From the NCBI GenBank assembly GCA_040381555.1, contig JBEIHC010000058.1:1-17862 (forward strand): 17,862 nt of DNA, in the 5' to 3' direction. A model generated the notes under the pieces. The model was not told the origin of the DNA, ran no database searches, and worked only from the letters and a program-made list of their open reading frames with translations. The position numbers and the translations under genes were made by a program. This document shows, in pieces, positions 1 through 6,044 of this stretch. Each line of letters begins with the position of its first letter. Within the stretch, counting starts at the first letter, position 1. This DNA comes from CANHCC01 sp040381555 (GTDB lineage Bacteria; Bacteroidota; Bacteroidia; J057; RFSG01).

Positions 1-459
1 GGATTTGCCACTGCCGGAAAAGTAGCCAAGACTTTCGACAGCATGAAGAGTACACTGGAGTCAGCATTGCGGAAAGTATTTAGACCTGAATTTCTCAACA
101 GAATTGATGATATCATTATTTTCAATGCATTAGAGAAAGAACATATTTTCCGAATTATTGACTTGTCCTTAAGTAAAGTTTTTGCTAGAATTAAGGATAT
201 GGGGTATGTGATTGAGATTTCGGATAGAGCCAAGGCATTTATTGCAGATAAGGGGTATGATCAGCAATTTGGAGCACGACCTTTAAATAGGGCTATTCAA
301 AAATACTTAGAAGATCCAGTCGCCGATGAAATCTTAAAAGGGGAGTTGAAGGAAGGGGAAATTTTGGAAGTGGATTATCTTGAGGCAGATGATAAAGTGG
401 TTGTATCGCGTCAGGGCAAGAAGCCGGGAAAAAAGAAATCAGCCTCTAGTAGCCAATAG
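1..459 (+). CDS. clpC: ATP-dependent Clp protease ATP-binding subunit ClpC, C-terminal part (cut by window edge)
   Basis: The reading frame is open from base 1, so only the last 152 residues are in the window. ClpC is a Hsp100 AAA+ unfoldase that feeds substrates to the ClpP protease in the cytoplasm. The visible part is the end of the second AAA+ module: the sensor-1 region FRPEFLNRIDDIIIF (residues 29-43 of the fragment) and the C-terminal small domain carrying the sensor-2 motif FGARPLNRAIQKYLEDPVAD. The phrase RAIQKYLEDP is typical of ClpC; ClpB normally has a different sequence there. After the fold a Lys/Ser-rich tail (PGKKKSASSSQ) ends the protein. The first internal ATG (base 43) is not the start, because the homologous sequence continues upstream of it. 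The stop lies 11 bases from the stop of the convergent gene, with no terminator hairpin between them. Confidence 0.93.
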   Translation, partial: GFATAGKVAKTFDSMKSTLESALRKVFRPEFLNRIDDIIIFNALEKEHIFRIIDLSLSKVFARIKDMGYVIEISDRAKAFIADKGYDQQFGARPLNRAIQKYLEDPVADEILKGELKEGEILEVDYLEADDKVVVSRQGKKPGKKKSASSSQ

Positions 460-470
460 GATTTTGTAGT

Positions 471-815
471 CTATTGATCTTTAGAGTTTTTCCAAAGAAC
501 CGGAAAGTACTTGATTAGCCAGTAGGCAATACTGAAAAGGCCTAATGCAAAAAAGACCAAAGATCCAGTGCGGATTCCTACTGCATAGAATTCATCTATC
601 ATCCAGATAGAGTTTGCACTAATCCAGAAGGATATACTCAGATTTGGAAGAAACTCTGCGGGGGAATATCTACTTCTCCAGGTTAGGTAGATGGATAGAA
701 GCAGGGTTGGAAATATCATCATAATTCCCAAAGGTTTCCAAACGAGAGCCCAACAGGCATCTTTTATAAGCCAAAGGGGTAGGTGTAGGTTTTCTAATAA
801 TCTTACCCGCATCAT
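471..815 (-). CDS. Small conserved membrane protein, three predicted helices
   Basis: A 114-residue protein with no assigned function. Three hydrophobic stretches are visible: about residues 26-46, 57-75 and 83-103. Aromatic residues are dense near the N-terminus (LPLWLIKDACWALVWK) and in the second helix (FWISANSIWM), followed by DEFYAVGIR. That pattern resembles small conserved inner-membrane proteins I recall from Bacteroidota, but I cannot name a function. Two ATG codons stand in tandem, at 815 and 812. The second gives MRVRLLENLH and either is possible. No canonical promoter was found; TATCTTTT at about 837-844 on the minus strand is a partial match to the -7 box but lacks a -33 box at the right distance. 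The gene is convergent with clpC and lies downstream of the terminator of the lipoprotein gene, so it is probably transcribed on its own. Confidence 0.8.
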   Translation of the reverse strand: MMRVRLLENLHLPLWLIKDACWALVWKPLGIMMIFPTLLLSIYLTWRSRYSPAEFLPNLSISFWISANSIWMIDEFYAVGIRTGSLVFFALGLFSIAYWLIKYFPVLWKNSKDQ

Positions 816-857
816 ACGAGTGGTTTCAAATAAAAAGATAGAACTTCTATAAAAACA

Positions 858-882
858 AAAAGCCGGGTTTAGCCCGGCTTTT
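858..882 (-). terminator. Rho-independent terminator of the Ala-rich lipoprotein gene
   Basis: A perfect 10-bp stem, AAAAGCCGGG (858-867) with CCCGGCTTTT (873-882), closes a five-base loop. Read on the minus strand the hairpin is followed by a T-rich tail (TTTTTGTTTTTATAG). It lies 20 bases after the lipoprotein stop codon, the expected place for its terminator. A short A/T flank on the other strand might allow weak bidirectional action, but no plus-strand gene ends nearby. Confidence 0.88.
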
Positions 883-902
883 CATTTCAATGATTTAGCT
901 GA

Positions 903-1118
903 TTACTTAGTAGTAGCAGCACCTTCAGCAGGAGCAGCAGCAGTAGTGTCAGCAGCAGCAGCAGCTTCAGCAGCAGCGTTTTCAGCTTCCATAGCTTGCA
1001 TCATAGAATCAGCGATTCTTTGAGCTTCAGCTTCAGCTTTAGCTTTCTCTTCAGCAGACGGACCGCAGGCTACGAATAAACCACCGGCCAACAGGCAAAT
1101 TGCAAATACTTTTTTCAT
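903..1118 (-). CDS. Short Ala/Glu-rich lipoprotein
   Basis: A 71-residue protein of unknown function. The N-terminus MKKVFAICLLAGGLFVACGPS is a lipoprotein signal: two lysines, a hydrophobic stretch and a lipobox ending at Cys18 (FVAC), so the mature protein is likely lipid-anchored in the envelope. The rest is a low-complexity, probably helical segment rich in Ala, Glu and Lys (AEEKAKAEAEAQRIADSMMQ) and then a poly-Ala/Thr tail encoded by tandem GCT-type codons. The start at 1118 was chosen over an in-frame ATG ten codons upstream because the upstream residues (MCFHLKHTTH) would bury the signal peptide. The upstream ATG also lies only about 5 bases from the promoter -7 box, so it is upstream of or at the transcription start. 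A canonical promoter precedes the gene and a strong terminator follows, making it a single-gene unit. Similar Cys-Gly-Pro-Ser-Ala-Glu-Glu-Lys lipoproteins are common in the phylum. Confidence 0.82.
   Translation of the reverse strand: MKKVFAICLLAGGLFVACGPSAEEKAKAEAEAQRIADSMMQAMEAENAAAEAAAAADTTAAAPAEGAATTK
951..965. repeat. Trinucleotide microsatellite (AGC)5 inside the lipoprotein gene
   Basis: Five tandem AGC units on the plus strand (GCT on the coding strand) encode part of a run of alanines. Further interrupted AGC units lie on both sides between about 915 and 980. Gain or loss of units keeps the reading frame and would only change the length of the Ala-rich tail. Confidence 0.85.
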
Positions 1119-1145
1119 GTGTGTTGTGTGTTTTAAATGAAAGCA

Positions 1146-1177
1146 CAAAGGTAAGTCGGGTTTTAGAATTCTCCAAA
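1146..1177 (-). promoter_or_regulatory. Bacteroidota-type promoter for the lipoprotein gene
   Basis: On the minus strand a -33 box TTTG (1174-1177) is followed by exactly 20 bases and then a perfect -7 box TACCTTTG (1146-1153), matching the phylum consensus TTTG-N19-21-TAnnTTTG. Transcription should begin near 1140, giving a leader of about 20 bases before the ATG at 1118. The -33 box lies inside the 3' end of the upstream epimerase gene. Confidence 0.85.
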
Positions 1178-1927
1178 TGACTGATTCTCTAATGTTTCGA
1201 AAAAAACCTGAAAAGTCAATTTTGGATGCTTTTTCAACACTTTCTCAGGCAAAATATTTCGCTCATCCTCTGGTTTCCAAGCGTTTTTCGGTAATATTTC
1301 TGGCGTTTTTATCCCTTTTTGTCGCGCCCAACAAGCAATTTCTCCCCATGTATGTGTCTGTCCGTCACTTAGATTATACACTTCGCCCCTATCAGGTTCT
1401 TCAAACCAGAGTTTTATAAAGTGGGTGATGTCATTTATATGGATTAAATTCAATTGCTTTTGTTCGTACAAATCTCTCGCTCGATTAATCCAGTTCAATG
1501 GATTTCTTCCTGGCCCATAAATGCCCGAAAGCCTAATTATACTTCCTCCAGATTCCAAAAATTGTTGTTCTCGCCCATATCGAGGATGCTCCGTTAATAG
1601 TTGGGAGTCTTCTGTAATTTTCCCCGAACCAGAATATATGCCTGTTGTACCTAGTAATAATCTATTGGACACTCGATTTTCCAGCATTTTCCAAAATGAG
1701 ACATGCACATTTTCAGGAGGGAAAGTGATACACACACTTTCTGGGCGTAATTTTTGTAATAGGATTTCTGCCTGTTGAACGCCTTCCACTGTTTCTGTGT
1801 TTATCAAATGGGAACCTTCCACTTGTGTTGAACGGGAAAAAGCAGTAATCTGAAAGTGAGGCTCGGTCAGTTCTTTCATGAGGAATTTCCCAGTGTACCC
1901 TAAGCCAAACAGAGCTATCTTTAACAT
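1163..1927 (-). CDS. NAD(P)-binding epimerase/reductase, extended-SDR (YeeZ-like) family
   Basis: A 254-residue single-domain Rossmann protein. The N-terminal nucleotide-binding motif is GLGYTG (residues 8-13) in the strand-turn-helix KIALFGLGYTGKFL. LLGTTGIYSGSG (91-102) is the usual segment before the active site. RLSGIYGPGRNPL (132-144) is the conserved Arg-x-x-Gly-Ile-Tyr-Gly-Pro-Gly-Arg of YeeZ-type proteins, and HINDI (163-167) is the usual substrate-domain motif. Where classical SDRs have Tyr-x-x-x-Lys this protein has PRYGREQ (115-121) with no Lys at the fourth position, as is common in YeeZ relatives, so classical SDR chemistry is uncertain. The substrate is unknown. The start codon at 1927 overlaps by two bases the ATG of the divergent CoA-binding gene. 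The 3' end contains the promoter of the lipoprotein gene on the same strand. Confidence 0.85.
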   Translation of the reverse strand: MLKIALFGLGYTGKFLMKELTEPHFQITAFSRSTQVEGSHLINTETVEGVQQAEILLQKLRPESVCITFPPENVHVSFWKMLENRVSNRLLLGTTGIYSGSGKITEDSQLLTEHPRYGREQQFLESGGSIIRLSGIYGPGRNPLNWINRARDLYEQKQLNLIHINDITHFIKLWFEEPDRGEVYNLSDGQTHTWGEIACWARQKGIKTPEILPKNAWKPEDERNILPEKVLKKHPKLTFQVFFETLENQSFGEF

Positions 1928-2303
1928 GATGCAAAATATAAATAAATCAACCTTAGTCGTCGGAGCATCCTCTAATCCGGAACGATATTCTTATAAAGCC
2001 CTGAATTTATTAGTACAAAAAGGCATTGATGTTTATGCTCAGGGTTTACGGGAAGAATCTGTCGCTGGAGTTCCCGTTCACAAAGACTTTAGTCAGGTTC
2101 CCAATCAAATTGATACCATCACTTTGTACCTGAATCCACAACGACAAACAGAAATTATTCCTACCTTGCTTGCGCTTCATCCAAGAAGAATTATATTTAA
2201 TCCCGGAACGGAGAATGATGCTCTCAGGATAGCAGCAGAATCTCAGGGGATTGAAACTTTAGAAGCCTGCACATTAGTGTTATTATCCACCGGTGCTTAT
2301 TAA
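1926..2303 (+). CDS. CoA-binding domain protein (YccU-like)
   Basis: A 125-residue protein made of one CoA_binding_2 domain, a Rossmann-type fold related to the succinyl-CoA synthetase CoA-binding domain. Landmarks are TLVVGASSNPERYSYKA (residues 9-25), the core beta-strand IDTITLYLNP (62-71) and the ending IIFNPGTEN...EACTLVLL (89-120), with Cys115 at the position conserved in this family. The physiological role of stand-alone members is not established. The ATG at 1926 gives MMQNINK; an immediately following ATG at 1929 could also be used. A longer in-frame extension to 1878 lies within the divergent epimerase gene and is not conserved-looking, so it was not used. There is no Shine-Dalgarno site. 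It is the first gene of a tight plus-strand cluster, with 12 bases to apaG. Confidence 0.87.
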   Translation: MMQNINKSTLVVGASSNPERYSYKALNLLVQKGIDVYAQGLREESVAGVPVHKDFSQVPNQIDTITLYLNPQRQTEIIPTLLALHPRRIIFNPGTENDALRIAAESQGIETLEACTLVLLSTGAY

Positions 2304-2315
2304 ACCACTTGAACT

Positions 2316-2720
2316 ATGAGTTTAGAAACCGAATCTAATTCATTGACTACTTCCGGAATCACGGTAAAAGTTGAGACCAATTTTATTTCTGAGCAAACTT
2401 CTGCCCAGAATGCCCATTATTCTTTTGCTTACAGAATCACTATTCAAAATAATTCAGATTACACCGTACAACTGTTGAGTAGGAAATGGATTCTCACAGA
2501 CGCTTTGGGCAAAGTGCGCACCGTTGAAGGGAAAGGCGTTGTAGGCAAACAGCCTGTAATCGCTCCGGGAGAATTGCATGTATATGTAAGTGGAACTAAC
2601 TTCCCCACTCCATTTGGCAAAATGGAAGGCTATTATATTATGAAGAGAATGCTGGATGAACAAGAATTTGAGGTCGGTATTCCTGTCTTTATCTTAGAAT
2701 ACCCTTTCGTTTTAAATTAA
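2316..2720 (+). CDS. apaG: ApaG (DUF525) domain protein
   Basis: A 134-residue protein spanning a full ApaG domain, a fibronectin-III-like beta sandwich. Family landmarks are GITVKVETNFISEQTS (residues 14-29), the strand YRITIQNNSDYTVQLLSRKWIL split across 41-62, VEGKGVVGKQPVIAPGE (71-87) and YVSGTNFPTPFGKMEGYY (90-107). The GxG motif and the FxTPxGxMxGxY motif are intact. In Enterobacteria apaG is linked to cobalt/magnesium efflux phenotypes, but the biochemical role is unclear, and in eukaryotes the same fold serves as a protein-interaction domain. Neighbours: 12 bases after the CoA-binding gene and 11 bases before the OsmC gene, consistent with one transcript. Confidence 0.92.
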   Translation: MSLETESNSLTTSGITVKVETNFISEQTSAQNAHYSFAYRITIQNNSDYTVQLLSRKWILTDALGKVRTVEGKGVVGKQPVIAPGELHVYVSGTNFPTPFGKMEGYYIMKRMLDEQEFEVGIPVFILEYPFVLN

Positions 2721-2731
2721 CTTGTTCGAAA

Positions 2732-3139
2732 ATGACAACATCCACTGTACTCTACACCGGAGAACTTAGAACAGTTGCCACGCATACGCGTTCCGGAATC
2801 AATATCATCACCGATGCTCCGCCAGATAATCAAGGAAAAGGAGAAGCTTTTTCTCCCAGTGATTTACTATCTACTTCACTGCTCTCCTGTATGATGACTG
2901 TCATGGGTATATTAGCAGAGCGAAAGGGCTGGATTTTGGATGGCATGGAAGGTACCGTTGTGAAAATCATGGCAGACAATCCCCGAAGGGTAAGTGAAAT
3001 CCAAGTGAAACTGAGTATACCAACTAGGGATTTGTCCGAAAAAGATCAAGAAATGCTTCTTCATACGGCTCTTACCTGCCCCGTGGCCAAGAGTTTACAC
3101 CCGGACATCAAACAGGATATTTCTTTGCTGTTTTATTAG
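2732..3139 (+). CDS. OsmC family protein
   Basis: A 135-residue OsmC/Ohr-fold protein. Members are thiol-dependent peroxidases that reduce organic hydroperoxides, working as cytoplasmic dimers. The two active-site cysteines are present: Cys53 in SLLSCMMTVMG on the central helix and Cys116 in ALTCPVAKSLHPDI. The N-terminal SGINIITDAPPDNQGKGEAFSP resembles the generic OsmC branch (YhfA-like) rather than Ohr, which usually carries different N-terminal motifs. Length is normal for the family. It is the last gene of the cluster starting at 1926, and no clear terminator hairpin follows it. Which peroxide it uses, and whether it is a peroxidase at all, cannot be read from the sequence. Confidence 0.9.
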   Translation: MTTSTVLYTGELRTVATHTRSGINIITDAPPDNQGKGEAFSPSDLLSTSLLSCMMTVMGILAERKGWILDGMEGTVVKIMADNPRRVSEIQVKLSIPTRDLSEKDQEMLLHTALTCPVAKSLHPDIKQDISLLFY

Positions 3140-3289
3140 GATCAGGCTTTATTGACGCTTTGACTCCCCTATCTCTTCTCAGAGGGATATCAGCACTAAA
3201 AATATTTATTGAACCTTTCTGCTTAATCTGGTAAACTTTAAGGCATAGCTCAACAATGTCTTGTTTGAATTTATTCTAGGGTACCTCAG

Positions 3290-3323
3290 TAAAAAAAGAC
3301 AGGTCGCTCAAGTGGTCTGCCTT
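3290..3323 (-). terminator. Possible weak terminator after the sirtuin gene
   Basis: On the minus strand AAGGCAG (3323-3317) can pair with CTGTCTT (3302-3296) in a seven-bp stem with one G-U pair and a 14-base loop. It is directly followed by a run of Ts (3295-3290). It lies 12 bases after the sirtuin stop codon, which supports the call; the large loop argues against high efficiency. Confidence 0.4.
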
Positions 3324-3335
3324 GTTTTATCCCTA

Positions 3336-4028
3336 CTAAGAGAATTTTTGGATGAGACGGTGAGTAAGTTCAGGCAGGCCAATACTAGCCGGCAGTTGGA
3401 TATATTCAACGCTGTGTTTGCTTTTTTGCAATTTTGGGGCTTCCGGGTCCACTACAAAAATAGGGCAGGCATAGGGGGCTTCATACACCAACTGGTTGGC
3501 TGGATATACTTGGAGAGAGGTTCCGGTAACAATCAGTAAATCTGATTGTTGGCAGATAGATTCTGCCTCCGGCATAGCCTCTACTGTTTCTCCAAACCAA
3601 ACAATATGGGGCCGAAGCTGATGCCCATTAGGGCAGGTATCTCCCCAGTTCAATGATTCGCCGGCAATATCGTAAATGGCATCAGAATATAAGGTGCTTC
3701 TGGATTTGCGAATTTCCCCATGCAAGTGAAGTATATTTTTGGATCCAGCCCTTTCGTGCAAATCATCTACATTTTGGGTAATGATGCTCACATTGAAATG
3801 ATTTTCTAACTCAACTAGGGCGTAATGTCCCGGATTGGGTTTTGCCTGAATTATCCCTGCTCTTCTTTCATTATAAAACTTCAGAACTTTTTTGGGATTT
3901 CTAACCCAACCCTCAGGAGTAGCAACTTCTTGAACTGGCTGTCCCTCCCAAATCCCTCCACTTCCCCGAAAGGTTTGAATGCCACTTTCTGCACTAATTC
4001 CCGATCCGCTTAATACTACTAGTTTCAT
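3336..4028 (-). CDS. cobB: NAD-dependent protein deacylase, CobB/SIRT5-like sirtuin without a zinc ribbon
   Basis: A 230-residue sirtuin. The NAD-binding motif GSGISAESGIQTFRG (residues 8-22) is intact, as are TQNVDDLHERAG (84-95), the catalytic His103 in HLHGE, RPHIVWFGE (139-147) and GTSLQVYPA (169-177). Tyr52 and Arg55 in FYNERR match the Tyr-x-x-Arg pair that SIRT5 and E. coli CobB use to hold acidic acyl groups, so removal of succinyl-type or acetyl groups from lysine is likely (inference). The zinc ribbon, normally two Cys-x-x-Cys pairs between the catalytic His and the WFGE motif, is missing. Only Cys132 remains there, in GDTCPNGHQLRP, and the first pair is replaced by KSRSTLYSD. Length is near the minimal sirtuin core. 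It diverges from the WG-repeat gene with 48 bases between the starts. Confidence 0.92.
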   Translation of the reverse strand: MKLVVLSGSGISAESGIQTFRGSGGIWEGQPVQEVATPEGWVRNPKKVLKFYNERRAGIIQAKPNPGHYALVELENHFNVSIITQNVDDLHERAGSKNILHLHGEIRKSRSTLYSDAIYDIAGESLNWGDTCPNGHQLRPHIVWFGETVEAMPEAESICQQSDLLIVTGTSLQVYPANQLVYEAPYACPIFVVDPEAPKLQKSKHSVEYIQLPASIGLPELTHRLIQKFS

Positions 4029-4076
4029 TTTGTAATTTTACCATTAGTTTCTCATTTACACCAAACAAAAGATAAA

Positions 4077-5162
4077 ATGAAGTATCGATTTTTTTTTCTG
4101 TTTTTTCTGTTTTTAAGTCTAGCTTTAGTTAGTTCGGCTCAGATTAAAATTTTATTGGCTCCGGTTCAAACGGGCAACTTATCTAATTATGGTACAGGTT
4201 ACATAGATGAAAAGGGAGAAATGATTGTGAAGCCTGATTATAATGAGGGGTTTGAATTCAGTGAGGACTTCGCCGGCTATCGTAAGGCAGATAAGTGGGG
4301 TTTTGTTCGCAGAGGTTCAACAAAAGTGATACCCGCTCAATTTGGGATGGTTCGGGATTTTCGCGAGGGCCTAGCACCGGCAAGAACAGGCATGTCTCTG
4401 GATGGGGGATGGGGATATGTCGACACAAGCGGATTATACGCAATAGGCGCCTCCTTTAAAGATGTCGGGGAGTTTTCGGGAGGATTGGCCAATATTTGTA
4501 TTCATGCCAATACCCTGAATGGGAAATGGGGATTTATCAATAAAAGAGGCGAGTTGATAATACCTGCCGACTATGATCGTGCTTTGCCATTTGAAGATGG
4601 ATGGGCTAGGGTCAATAAAGGAGGAGGAATGGTGGGATTGTGGGGGTATATTGATACTAAAGGATCGGTTGTCATTCCGATTATCTATACTGAAATAGGA
4701 GCCTTCCGAGAAGGTTTGGCACCCGTAAATACCAGCACAGGGTTGAAATCCAATACGCTGACAGCAAAATGGGGATTTATTGATAAGGCCGGAAAAATAG
4801 CTATTGAGCCTAAGTTTTTGGGCGCTAAAGAATTTTCAGAAGGTATGGCAGCAGCCAAGCAATCTGATAAATATCCTTCGATGTGGGGGTTTATTGACAA
4901 ACAAGGACAATGGATTATCCCTCCAAAGTATTACGATGTACGATCATATTGTGAAGGTGTGGCTGCTTTTAAGGAAAAGGGAAAATGGGGGTTGATGAAT
5001 AAAAAGGGAGAAGTTATTCATGAAGCATTTTTTCAAGATATTATATTCCCTTTCACCAATGGATTGATTCCTGTAAAGGAAGCTGGCAAATGGGGGTATC
5101 TCAACACCGAAGGCAAATGGGTGATTAAGCCTCAATTTGCTAAAGCGGGGCGGTTTAAGTAG
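4077..5162 (+). CDS. Secreted WG-repeat protein, eight repeats
   Basis: A 361-residue exported protein. The N-terminus is a strong signal peptide: MKYR, then a very Phe/Leu-rich core, with likely cleavage after SSA (residue 21). The rest is a tandem of WG repeats (about 35-43 residues each) of the form WGFIDKxGxxxIPPxYxxxxxFxEGxA. Tryptophans of the WG pairs are at 74, 112, 151, 189, 232, 270, 304 and 339, preceded by a degenerate first unit GYIDEKGEMIVKPDY at 41-55 that lacks the WG. The protein ends at the middle of the last unit (KPQFAKAGRFK), normal for such repeat proteins. WG repeats probably form beta-rich structures, but their binding partners are unknown. Start chosen at 4077 because the signal peptide follows directly and the leader is A-rich. 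No canonical promoter was found in the 48-base gap to the sirtuin. Confidence 0.9.
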   Translation: MKYRFFFLFFLFLSLALVSSAQIKILLAPVQTGNLSNYGTGYIDEKGEMIVKPDYNEGFEFSEDFAGYRKADKWGFVRRGSTKVIPAQFGMVRDFREGLAPARTGMSLDGGWGYVDTSGLYAIGASFKDVGEFSGGLANICIHANTLNGKWGFINKRGELIIPADYDRALPFEDGWARVNKGGGMVGLWGYIDTKGSVVIPIIYTEIGAFREGLAPVNTSTGLKSNTLTAKWGFIDKAGKIAIEPKFLGAKEFSEGMAAAKQSDKYPSMWGFIDKQGQWIIPPKYYDVRSYCEGVAAFKEKGKWGLMNKKGEVIHEAFFQDIIFPFTNGLIPVKEAGKWGYLNTEGKWVIKPQFAKAGRFK

Positions 5163-5232
5163 GGCTTCCTCTGAAAGTATTGGCAAAATATGAGTTTACC
5201 CTAAACTACGGTTGACACCCAACCAGCTGTCA

Positions 5233-5982
5233 CTATATTCCTGCTTGAGCTCTTTGGCTCATTGCTTCGTATAAACACATTCCTGCAGCAACCGAGACAT
5301 TTAATGAGCCAATTTTACCTTTCATAGGAATAAATACTTGTTGATCGCAGAGTTTTAATAAAGCCGGCTGAATTCCCTCAGATTCTGAGCCAAAGAGTAA
5401 GCATGTTGGGCCTGAAAAGTCTTCTTGAGCTAAAATCCCTTCAGCTTTTTCATGACAAGCAACTACTCTAACCCCTGATTCTTTCAGAAAGAACAAGGTA
5501 TCTCTTAGGTTTTTCTCCCTGCAAACGGGTACATGGTACAGTGCCCCTGCAGAGGCTTTAATTGCCTCAGAGTTTATTCGAGCAGAGCCTTGTAAAGGAA
5601 TCACCAAAGCATGAGCACCCATTGCATCCATGGTTCGAACTATGGCTCCCAGATTACGCACATCGGTAACTCGATCTAGCATAACGAGTAAAGGAACCTC
5701 ACCCGAATCTACTACTTTACTTAATACTTCTTCCAAGGAAGGGTATTCCATTTCGGTAGAAATGGCAACAACTCCCTGATGCGTTTTTTCACGAGCAAGG
5801 TTTTCGATTCGAGCAGTTGGGACAAAATGGATGTAAATATCATTGGCCTTGCAGGCGGCTCGAACTTTCATGGCCAGTTCGTGCTTTAGGCCATCCTGCA
5901 TATACACCCGGTCAATTTGTTTACCTGCATCAATGGCTTCCAACACTGGGTGCAAGCCGTAAAATATTTCTTCTTTTGCCAT
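5233..5982 (-). CDS. rlmB: 23S rRNA (guanosine-2'-O)-methyltransferase RlmB
   Basis: A 249-residue SpoU/TrmH-family enzyme. RlmB methylates the 2'-OH of G2251 (E. coli numbering) in the peptidyl-transferase P loop of 23S rRNA using S-adenosylmethionine. The N-terminal RNA-binding substrate domain spans about residues 5-78 (EEIFYGLHPVLEAI at its start). The trefoil-knot methylase domain spans about 97-240 with all three motifs: TDVRNLGAIVRT (106-117, Asn110 and Arg116), LLFGSESEGI (195-204, Glu202) and IPMKGKIGSLNVSVAAG (218-234, Ser226 and Asn228). The two-domain length fits RlmB better than tRNA-specific TrmH, though another 2'-O-methyltransferase of the family cannot be fully excluded. It is convergent with the WG-repeat gene and lies just after a strong terminator, so it should have its own promoter; TATTTTATA near 5990-5998 (minus) is only a partial -7 match. 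Confidence 0.92.
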   Translation of the reverse strand: MAKEEIFYGLHPVLEAIDAGKQIDRVYMQDGLKHELAMKVRAACKANDIYIHFVPTARIENLAREKTHQGVVAISTEMEYPSLEEVLSKVVDSGEVPLLVMLDRVTDVRNLGAIVRTMDAMGAHALVIPLQGSARINSEAIKASAGALYHVPVCREKNLRDTLFFLKESGVRVVACHEKAEGILAQEDFSGPTCLLFGSESEGIQPALLKLCDQQVFIPMKGKIGSLNVSVAAGMCLYEAMSQRAQAGI

Positions 5983-5999
5983 GATTGAATCTTATAAAA

Positions 6000-6033
6000 T
6001 ACAGATGCCCTGCCTGTAAGCAGGGCATCTGTA
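6000..6033 (-). terminator. Strong hairpin terminator after the GT117 pair
   Basis: A perfect 14-bp stem (6000-6013 with 6020-6033, core GATGCCCTGC/GCAGGGCATC) closes a six-base loop CTGTAA. On the minus strand it is followed by ATTTTATAAG, a short T-rich tail. It lies 12 bases past the stop codon of the first GT117 protein and 18 bases before the rlmB start, and is the most stable hairpin between rimP and rlmB. Confidence 0.8.
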
Positions 6034-6044
6034 AAAACGATTAA

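Noticed and set aside
1..42. A truncated or frameshifted clpC starting at base 43
   Set aside because: The frame is open and homologous from base 1, so the gene is simply cut by the window edge.
5193..5207. Inverted repeat AGTTTA-CCC-TAAACT between the WG-repeat gene and rlmB as a bidirectional terminator
   Set aside because: The stem is six weak pairs with no T-run on either strand.
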